64,000 nucleotides of DNA from Muribaculaceae bacterium (GTDB taxonomy: Bacteria; Bacteroidota; Bacteroidia; Bacteroidales; Muribaculaceae), in assembly GCA_022509185.1 (NCBI GenBank), contig JAFLTS010000015.1:1-64000 (forward strand). The letters are read 5' to 3'. The notes under the pieces are model-generated. The model made no database searches, had not been told where the DNA came from, and saw only the letters and a program-made list of their open reading frames with translations. Position 1 is the stretch's first letter; each line of letters starts with the position of its first letter. Below are positions 58,326 to 64,000 of this stretch, piece by piece. The translations under genes were made by a program, and so were the position numbers.

Positions 58326-59066
58326 ATGAGCGAAAATTATTTTTTATCCAGAAAGAGTTGCAGGAATTTTAAAGATGAGAAAATATCTGAAAAAGAGATA
58401 GAAAATATTGTTACCCAGGCATCTAAAGCACCTACTTGCGGGAACATGCAACTTTATTCGGTTATAGTAACTGAGGATAAAGATAAAAAAAAGGCTTTGG
58501 CAAATTATCATTTTAATCAACCGGCTGCTGTTACGGCTCCTATAATTCTGACAATCTGTGCAGACTTCAATCGTTTTAACCGTTGGTGCAAAATTAATGA
58601 AGCTGATGCAGGCTATGATAATTTTCATTCCTTCATTGTATCAATGACAGATGCCATTATTTTTGCCCAGCAATTAATGACTATAGCAGAATTACAAGGT
58701 TATGGAACTTGCTACCTTGGAACCGTCAATTATAATGCTAAAGAAATCTCCGAGTTATTAAAACTTCCTGAATTGGTAATACCGGTTGCATCATTAGCAA
58801 TTGGACTACCTGCTATAAAAGGGGAGGAAACTCATCGTCTTCCAATAAAAGGTATTTTGCATAAAGAATTTTATGTAGAACTGACAGATTCTGAAATTAA
58901 AGAGATTTTTAAAATACATGATGAAAATCCTGACAACAAGAAATTTTTAGAAGAGACCGGCAAGGATAATCTCGCTCAAGTTTTCGCTGAAATTAGATAC
59001 CCGAAAGATCTGAATGAAAAAGTTTCAGAGTCTTTTTATAATCTTTTGAAAGAAAAAGGTTTCTGA
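58326..59066 (+). CDS. Nitroreductase family protein
   Basis: A 246-residue FMN-dependent oxidoreductase. SRKSCRNFKDEKISEKEIENIV and ASKAPTCGNMQ form the FMN-binding N terminus; GYGTCYLGTVNYN and LAIGLPA follow, as in NfsA/NfrA-type proteins. The substrate (quinone, nitro compound, flavin) is not known. It is four bases before an AraC regulator gene on the same strand. Confidence 0.88.
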   Translation: MSENYFLSRKSCRNFKDEKISEKEIENIVTQASKAPTCGNMQLYSVIVTEDKDKKKALANYHFNQPAAVTAPIILTICADFNRFNRWCKINEADAGYDNFHSFIVSMTDAIIFAQQLMTIAELQGYGTCYLGTVNYNAKEISELLKLPELVIPVASLAIGLPAIKGEETHRLPIKGILHKEFYVELTDSEIKEIFKIHDENPDNKKFLEETGKDNLAQVFAEIRYPKDLNEKVSESFYNLLKEKGF

Positions 59067-59070
59067 TTCT

Positions 59071-59934
59071 ATGGAAATAGGTCTAAAATATAACATAGAT
59101 CTGGTTGAGGATGTAAACAATATCTTGGCACAAGACTTTTGGGTATATTGTCACTTCATCGGTGACATGATTCCTGAAATCACAGATCCTATTAAATTTA
59201 CATCAAACTGTTCAATTTTTGTTAAAGAGGGGCAAGGTAAAATTGAAATTGACTTGATGACCTATGATTTCAAGGCTCCTTGTATTGTTAATATTCGTCA
59301 AGGACAAATTATACAAAATGCAATAATAGAAGGTAATTTTGATGCTTCCTTTATAGTATTATCTAAAAGATTTTGTGATAATCTTTTTGTTATGCTAAAA
59401 GATTGTGCTTCGTATGGTACAGCAACACTTAGCCGCGTAACCCCCGTGCCTGAGAATATGGTTGGAAAATTCGATAATTTCTATATCCATCTCCGTGAAA
59501 TTTTCAGTGATTCTCAAGGTGCCAACGGCTATCAGGCCATGGTGTTGGCGATAGCTTCATTTTTTTATGAATGTGGTACTAAATGTTATTTACCTATTTT
59601 AGACAATTCCACTAAATCTTCAAATCGTCTTACAGAAAAATTTCTTTCCCTAGTGCAACAACATTTCAAGAAAGAACGGTTTTTGGATTTTTATTCTTCT
59701 AAGTTAGATGTGAGTACAAAACACTTATCCCGAACTGTAAAAGAAGCTACAGGCTTTACGGCAGTAGACTGGATAGACCGATTTGTAATACTCGAAGCAA
59801 AAGTTTTGCTTAAATCAACAACTATGTCTATTCAGCAGATAGCTGATGAACTTAGTTTTCCCTCACAATCTTTTTTCGGTAAATACTTCAAGAAGCATAT
59901 TGGAAAATCTCCTAAAGAATTTAGAAACTCTTAG
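59071..59934 (+). CDS. AraC family transcriptional regulator
   Basis: A 287-residue regulator. The N-terminal part (1-170) is a cupin-like sensor region; the C-terminal part (about 190-287) is the double helix-turn-helix (LDFYSSKLDVSTKHLSRTVKE, MSIQQIADELSFPSQSFFGKYFKKHIGKSPKEFR). Its place right after the nitroreductase gene suggests that it controls it or responds to the same signal; this is inference. It converges on the EamA gene with a 13-base gap. Confidence 0.9.
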   Translation: MEIGLKYNIDLVEDVNNILAQDFWVYCHFIGDMIPEITDPIKFTSNCSIFVKEGQGKIEIDLMTYDFKAPCIVNIRQGQIIQNAIIEGNFDASFIVLSKRFCDNLFVMLKDCASYGTATLSRVTPVPENMVGKFDNFYIHLREIFSDSQGANGYQAMVLAIASFFYECGTKCYLPILDNSTKSSNRLTEKFLSLVQQHFKKERFLDFYSSKLDVSTKHLSRTVKEATGFTAVDWIDRFVILEAKVLLKSTTMSIQQIADELSFPSQSFFGKYFKKHIGKSPKEFRNS

Positions 59935-59947
59935 TCAGAAAGGAATA

Positions 59948-60841
59948 CTATTCTTTTGCTGTCATATTTATTTTTTCTGAGATCAAAATTCCCCCAATAA
60001 TCAAAGCACAACCAATATAACCTAAAATAAAGATCTGCTCATCTAATACGCAATAACCTGCAATCATCGTAACTATAGGCTGAACATAAAGATAATTATT
60101 TGCCTTTATAGCCCCTAAGATTCTCATAACCTCATTCCATATCCAATAAGCGCAAGCTGAACATAATAGACCCAGAAATAAGAAATTTAATATAAATTGG
60201 GGTTGATTCAAATCAAAGAGCAACCATAATTTTAGTGGTTGATCCTGAATAATAAGTAGAGGTAGAGCTGTTACCACTCCATAAAAAAACAATTTCCGGG
60301 TTATAAACAAAGAAGAATAGATAGGAGTTAATCGTTTAATAACTATGGTATAAATAGCCCAGGATAAAGATGCACTTAAAGCAATTATATCACCTAAAGG
60401 ATTAATTTCAAAACCTTCACCATTGCTGAAAATAATACAGGCTACTCCTACGAATGCAATTAATGAACCTATTATTACATTTGGTTTAGGTACAAACCTA
60501 TAAATAATTGCCATTAAGGCTGTTGTAAAAATAGGAGAGATACTTACCAATAGAGAAACATTTCCAGTTGTGGTATATTTCAGGGCATAATTTTCTGCAA
60601 TGAAATAAATTGAACCTGCACACATTCCGCAAATGAAGAGCATGAATTCATCTTTCAGATTGTTAGCCATTATTTTTCTGCAAGTCATAGCCAGCAATAG
60701 AATATAGGCGAAAGTGAATCTGTATACAAAAACCTCTACAGGGGTAAATCCTCCATTCACCATCAGTACTTTAGAACTAAGGAAGGAAGTACCCCAAGCC
60801 AACATTACAATAATTGCCCCTATATTGGCAAGAATCTTCAC
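59948..60841 (-). CDS. EamA/DMT family transporter
   Basis: Ten-helix permease of 297 residues with two EamA halves (IGAIIVMLAWGTSFLSSKVLM near the N terminus; GDIIALSASLSWAIYTIVIKRL in the middle). VYRFTFAYILLLAM and CSACAYWIWNEVMRILG are typical DMT blocks. It is probably a metabolite exporter; the substrate is unknown. It has its own promoter upstream. Confidence 0.9.
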   Translation of the reverse strand: MKILANIGAIIVMLAWGTSFLSSKVLMVNGGFTPVEVFVYRFTFAYILLLAMTCRKIMANNLKDEFMLFICGMCAGSIYFIAENYALKYTTTGNVSLLVSISPIFTTALMAIIYRFVPKPNVIIGSLIAFVGVACIIFSNGEGFEINPLGDIIALSASLSWAIYTIVIKRLTPIYSSLFITRKLFFYGVVTALPLLIIQDQPLKLWLLFDLNQPQFILNFLFLGLLCSACAYWIWNEVMRILGAIKANNYLYVQPIVTMIAGYCVLDEQIFILGYIGCALIIGGILISEKINMTAKE

Positions 60842-60866
60842 GGCATTCTATATAAGGTTATGTATG

Positions 60867-60896
60867 CAAATTTAAAAAGAATAGGCTATAAGTCAA
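60867..60896 (-). promoter_or_regulatory. Promoter of the EamA transporter gene
   Basis: On the minus strand TTG (within TTTTG, 60896-60894), a 19-base spacer, TAAATTTG (60874-60867), then the ATG about 26 bases on. Confidence 0.65.
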
Positions 60897-60920
60897 AATT
60901 CATTCAGGAAACCATATTTA

Positions 60921-60949
60921 TAAAAATGGCGATCTCATTTGAGACCGCC
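60921..60949 (-). terminator. Terminator of the rubredoxin gene
   Basis: On the minus strand GGCGGTCTC, a loop, GAGATCGCC with one mismatch in the stem, then ATTTTTA. It lies about 25 bases after the rubredoxin stop. Confidence 0.75.
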
Positions 60950-60973
60950 TTCATCGATATATCTTATTGTTGA

Positions 60974-61132
60974 TTATTCTGGAGAAAATTCACTCTTAGG
61001 AGCCTGACATATAGGGCAAACAAAAGTATCAGGTAAAGAATCAAAATCAACTCCCGGTGCTATATTATCATCGGGTACTCCTTCAGAAGGATCATATATC
61101 CATCCGCAAATCTGGCAAACATATTTTTTCAT
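60974..61132 (-). CDS. Rubredoxin
   Basis: A 52-residue electron carrier read from the minus strand, starting [18 protein letters not shown]. The four iron ligands are Cys6 and Cys9 (CQIC) and Cys39 and Cys42 (CPIC), with the usual IAPGVDF and LPDTFVCP between them. The residue after the second pair is Gln, not the usual Gly. Rubredoxins serve anaerobic electron transfer and oxygen detoxification; no obvious partner (rubrerythrin, flavodiiron protein) is next to it. Confidence 0.95.
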   Translation of the reverse strand: MKKYVCQICGWIYDPSEGVPDDNIAPGVDFDSLPDTFVCPICQAPKSEFSPE

Positions 61133-61189
61133 AATCTTATTTTATTGGTTATACACCTTAAACGATTTTAACTATCTAAAGGTTCATGC

Positions 61190-61220
61190 TTGTTTTTTTC
61201 ATCTTCCTATTTTAAATTTG
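61190..61220 (+). promoter_or_regulatory. Promoter of the DUF1015 gene
   Basis: TTG (61190-61192), a 20-base spacer and TAAATTTG (61213-61220), with the ATG 27 bases on. Exact housekeeping spacing. Confidence 0.75.
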
Positions 61221-61246
61221 CATACCAACAAGAAAAATCTAATACT

Positions 61247-62491
61247 ATGGCAAAAGTAAAACCTTTCAAAGGTATAAGGCCTCCCAAACATTTAGTGGAG
61301 CATGTAGTTTCACGTCCTTATGATGTGCTAAATAGTGAAGAAGCACGCAAAGAGGCTGAAGGTAATGAAAAATCTCTTTACCGCATAATCAAACCTGAAA
61401 TAGACTTCGAAGTAGGCACTGATGAACATGATCCAAAAGTTTATGAAAAGGCTGCTGAAAATTTCCGATTATTTCAGGAAAAAGGATGGCTCGTACAAGA
61501 TGATAAAGACCATTATTACATCTATTCTCAAACCATGAATGGTAGAACCCAATATGGCTTTGTCGTGGCGGCTTGGGTTAATGATTATATGGAAGGCAGA
61601 ATTAAAAAACATGAGCTCACCAGAAGAGACAAAGAAGAAGACAGGATGAAACATGTTAGAGTGAACAATGCTAACATTGAACCCGTTTTCTTTGCTTTCC
61701 CGGATAATGAAGTTTTGGCAGGAATTATAGAAGATGTAACAAAAGGAGAACCGGAATATAATTTCATTTCTCCGGATGGATTTGGCCACACATTATGGAA
61801 AATAGGAGATGAGAAGCTAATTAATACTATCACTGAAGAATTTGAAAAAATTCCTCATATGTATATTGCAGACGGTCATCATCGTTCAGCAGCGGCAGCC
61901 TTGGTTGGAGCTGAAAAAGCAAAAAATAACCCTAATCATAAAGGACATGAAGAATACAATTACTTCATGGCAGTAGCTTTCCCTGCTTCTCATCTCAATA
62001 TCATAGACTATAATCGTGTAGTTAAAGATTTGAACGGACTCACACCTCAACAATTTTTGGATAAACTCAAAGAAAATTTCATAGTAGAGGAAAAAGGAAC
62101 CGATACTTATCGTCCGGACAAACTTCATAATTTCTCATTGTATCTGGATGGGAAATGGTATTCTTTAACAGCAAAACCGGGAACTTATAATGATAATGAC
62201 CCTATAGGAGTGTTAGATGTTACTGTATCATCCGACCTGATTCTTAGGGATATTTTGGGAATAACAGATCTAAGAAGTGATAAAAGAATTGACTTCGTGG
62301 GAGGTATCCGTGGTCTCGAAGAATTAAAAAGAAGAGTAGACAGTGGAGAGATGAAAATGGCTTTGGCTCTTTATCCTGTTACAATGGAACAATTAATGGA
62401 TATTGCTGACAGCGGTAATATTATGCCTCCTAAAACAACCTGGTTTGAACCTAAATTAAGATCAGGGCTCGTTATTCACAAATTAGACTGA
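61247..62491 (+). CDS. DUF1015 family protein
   Basis: With the ATG at 61247 (MAKVKPFKGIRPPKHL) the protein has 414 residues. DUF1015 landmarks are VVSRPYDVLNSEEAR, NPLSLYR-like NEKSLYRIIKPE, HELTRRDKEEDRMKHV, YIADGHHRSAAA and FVGGIRGLEEL. The family is widespread, often next to serine-biosynthesis genes; I see none here. Biochemical role is unknown. It has a clean promoter of its own. Confidence 0.9.
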   Translation: MAKVKPFKGIRPPKHLVEHVVSRPYDVLNSEEARKEAEGNEKSLYRIIKPEIDFEVGTDEHDPKVYEKAAENFRLFQEKGWLVQDDKDHYYIYSQTMNGRTQYGFVVAAWVNDYMEGRIKKHELTRRDKEEDRMKHVRVNNANIEPVFFAFPDNEVLAGIIEDVTKGEPEYNFISPDGFGHTLWKIGDEKLINTITEEFEKIPHMYIADGHHRSAAAALVGAEKAKNNPNHKGHEEYNYFMAVAFPASHLNIIDYNRVVKDLNGLTPQQFLDKLKENFIVEEKGTDTYRPDKLHNFSLYLDGKWYSLTAKPGTYNDNDPIGVLDVTVSSDLILRDILGITDLRSDKRIDFVGGIRGLEELKRRVDSGEMKMALALYPVTMEQLMDIADSGNIMPPKTTWFEPKLRSGLVIHKLD

Positions 62492-62493
62492 TT

Positions 62494-62530
62494 AAAAGTA
62501 AAATTTACGGTAAAATTTCACTTTATTTTT
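62494..62530 (+). terminator. Possible terminator of the DUF1015 gene
   Basis: AAAGTAAAATTT, a short loop and AAATTTCACTTT make an imperfect stem (one mismatch), followed by a T-rich run. AT-rich, so tentative. Confidence 0.4.
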
Positions 62531-62573
62531 TACAAAATTAGGTCTTGATATTAAAAGAGTAGGAGAATTTATT

Positions 62574-62987
62574 TCATAATGATTCTCCTTCTCTTATATT
62601 TTCTAAAGTGTCGGTTTTTTCTAATTCAGAAAGTTTTAAAATTTTTATATTCTGATATTGCCGGATAAGCTTAAACAATGAGTCATTATCTTGTTCAGAT
62701 AATTTTAAATCAGTTTCAGCCGGGAAATCAAAGTTGATTTGAGTTAATTTTTTTTCAAAGAGCTCTGATAAAGAATCCACTGAAGCTGAATCCTGAGCCG
62801 TCTTTATTTTTTCTGAAAATTCTTTAATTAATAAAGCACTCTGTTCAAAAAGCTTTTGAGAATCTTCATTTTGTTCTTTATTTTCTTTTTTCACACAGGA
62901 AATCATAGAGATCACGAGAAATGACCCCAAAAGAGGATAGATCATCCTTTTATAAAATCTCATATTCCGTAATCTTCTTTTTGTCAT
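62574..62987 (-). CDS. Small lipoprotein of unknown function
   Basis: A 137-residue protein with a lipoprotein signal (hydrophobic YPLLGSFLVISMIS then Cys). The mature part is acidic/charged and helical (SQKLFEQSALLIKEFSEKI). I recognise no family. The first ATG forms an ATGA overlap with the uvrA stop; a second ATG at 62963 would give a shorter, more usual signal peptide start. Confidence 0.7.
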   Translation of the reverse strand: MTKRRLRNMRFYKRMIYPLLGSFLVISMISCVKKENKEQNEDSQKLFEQSALLIKEFSEKIKTAQDSASVDSLSELFEKKLTQINFDFPAETDLKLSEQDNDSLFKLIRQYQNIKILKLSELEKTDTLENIREGESL

Positions 62988-64000
62988 CTTTTGTCAAGTT
63001 TTGGACGAAGAAATTTGCCTGTGTAGGATTCTTTTATTTTCTCAATATCTTCAGGTGTACCTTGAGCCACAATTTCACCTCCCTTTTCTCCTCCTTCGGG
63101 CCCGATATCTATAATCCAGTCTGCAGATTTTATCATATCTAAATTATGTTCAATTATAATGACGGAATTACCCCTATCTATCAAAGCATTTAACGACTTA
63201 AGTAAAGTTGCAATATCATGAAAGTGAAGTCCGGTTGTTGGTTCATCGAATATAAACAAGTTATTTCCAGAATTTTCTTCAGAAAGAAAGTATGCCAATT
63301 TTACTCTTTGGTTTTCACCACCTGATAATGTTGAAGAACTTTGTCCTAACTTTATATATCCTAATCCGACTTCATGCAGTGGGGTCAATTTTCTAATGAT
63401 ACGTTTCTCATTGGTACCAGGGCTTTCATTAAAAAATTCAATGGCTTCATCTACAGTCATCTCTAAGATATCATAGATATTCTTGCCTCTATATTCCACA
63501 TCAAGTATCTCTTTTTTAAACCTCTTTCCATCACAAACTTCACATTTAAGCTGAATATCAGCCATAAATTGCATAGGCACAGTTATTTTCCCTTCTCCTT
63601 TACATTCCTCACATCTTCCTCCTTCAGAATTGAATGAAAAATAAGAAGGAGTAAAACCCATTTGCTTGGAAAGCTGTTGATCAGAAAATAATTTTCTGAT
63701 TTCATCATATGCTTTTAAATAAGTAGCCGGGTTAGAACGGGTAGAAGTACCTATTGGATTTTGATCCACAAAATAAACATTCTTTATGGACTTAAGGTCA
63801 CCCTCTACGTTTGAATGAGATCCAGGTACAAGACCAGGTTCTCCTAAATTTCTTGCTATAGCTTTATAAAGTATTTCTTTAACTAAGGTTGATTTACCAG
63901 AGCCACTAACTCCTGTAACCATAGTCATTATTCCAAGAGGAAATTTTACATCTAAATTTTTTAAATTATTCTCATTTGCTCCTTTTATCTCAATATATTT
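62984..64000 (-). CDS. uvrA: Excinuclease ABC subunit UvrA, C-terminal part (cut by window edge)
   Basis: Damage-recognition ATPase of nucleotide excision repair. The frame runs open to base 64000 and starts with KYIEIKGANENNLKNLDVKF, so the true start is outside the window. The 338 visible residues are the second ABC module: Walker A GVSGSGKST, the zinc-finger C-E-E-C ... C-E-V-C block, signature LSGGENQRVKLA, Walker B FIFDEPTTGLH and H-loop IIEHN. It is complete at the C terminus. Confidence 0.97.
   Translation of the reverse strand, partial: KYIEIKGANENNLKNLDVKFPLGIMTMVTGVSGSGKSTLVKEILYKAIARNLGEPGLVPGSHSNVEGDLKSIKNVYFVDQNPIGTSTRSNPATYLKAYDEIRKLFSDQQLSKQMGFTPSYFSFNSEGGRCEECKGEGKITVPMQFMADIQLKCEVCDGKRFKKEILDVEYRGKNIYDILEMTVDEAIEFFNESPGTNEKRIIRKLTPLHEVGLGYIKLGQSSSTLSGGENQRVKLAYFLSEENSGNNLFIFDEPTTGLHFHDIATLLKSLNALIDRGNSVIIIEHNLDMIKSADWIIDIGPEGGEKGGEIVAQGTPEDIEKIKESYTGKFLRPKLDKR

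Noticed and set aside
58326-60841. Nitroreductase, AraC and EamA genes as a novel defence or resistance system
   Set aside because: All three are common families, the EamA gene faces the other way with its own promoter, and there is no repeat, mobile gene or compositional shift around them.

Overview
The window is a compact, AT-rich chromosomal segment from a member of the Bacteroidota, most likely order Bacteroidales; I cannot fix the family. Supporting signs are promoters of the TTG-N19/20-TAnnTTTG type, a fused FeoA-FeoB, a DPE2-like MalQ with two starch-binding modules, the tpiA-SPOR-folE cluster, a TPR gene next to gyrA, and a BFN/UVR-motif protein. An anaerobic lifestyle is suggested by ThiH (not ThiO), a cobalamin-dependent class II ribonucleotide reductase, B12-dependent MetH, rubredoxin and FeoAB. 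I see no phage, insertion sequence, CRISPR array, defence island or tRNA gene.

Layout. 1-376: the 3' end of an rRNA operon (5S-like gene and terminator) plus a second 76-bp copy of the unusual 5' half of that 5S. 377-6425 (minus): thiamine operon, promoter - TPP riboswitch - thiD-thiS-thiE2-thiE-thiG-thiC-thiH. 6448-16587 (minus): a long co-directional run starting at a BadF-type sugar kinase promoter and passing through a DUF5106 protein, DoxX, mnmA, BFN nuclease-like, a degenerate ArgC, ssb and speA, then truA and ligA. 16591-21940: crcB, an ECF sigma factor with a candidate own-type promoter, a DEAD-box helicase, a BASS-family transporter, mtnN, dus and a DUF486 protein. 22013-26608 (plus): metF-metH. 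26586-29585: small genes (AlkD-like, rlmH, a putative mini zinc peptidase, a nitrilase-family amidase, an acyltransferase and an unknown helical protein).

29674-35428 (minus): the rod-shape operon mreB-mreC-mreD-mrdA-rodA. 35608-39452: gyrA and a TPR protein. 39488-42111 (plus): clpC behind a near-perfect sigma-54 box. 42166-50829 (minus): feoAB, an S9 lipoprotein peptidase, a YgiQ radical SAM protein and uvrB. 50985-52859 (plus): tpiA-SPOR-folE, ending in a 40-bp palindromic terminator shared with malQ. 52946-58223 (minus): malQ and nrdJ. 58274-62491: mirrored divergent promoters, nitroreductase-AraC, EamA transporter, a 52-residue rubredoxin and a DUF1015 protein. 62574-64000 (minus): a small lipoprotein and the 3' part of uvrA, cut by the window edge.

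Most genes are housekeeping. One-carbon and methyl metabolism (metF, metH, mtnN), thiamine synthesis, envelope elongation (mre/mrd), DNA repair (uvrA, uvrB, ligA) and RNA modification (mnmA, truA, dus, rlmH) form coherent groups. The points most worth a second look are the rearranged 5S-like sequence and its partial copy, the ArgC-like protein without catalytic residues, the sigma-54 box before clpC, the 108-residue HExxH protein, and the mirrored nrdJ/nitroreductase promoters. I did not find a convincing new multi-gene system.
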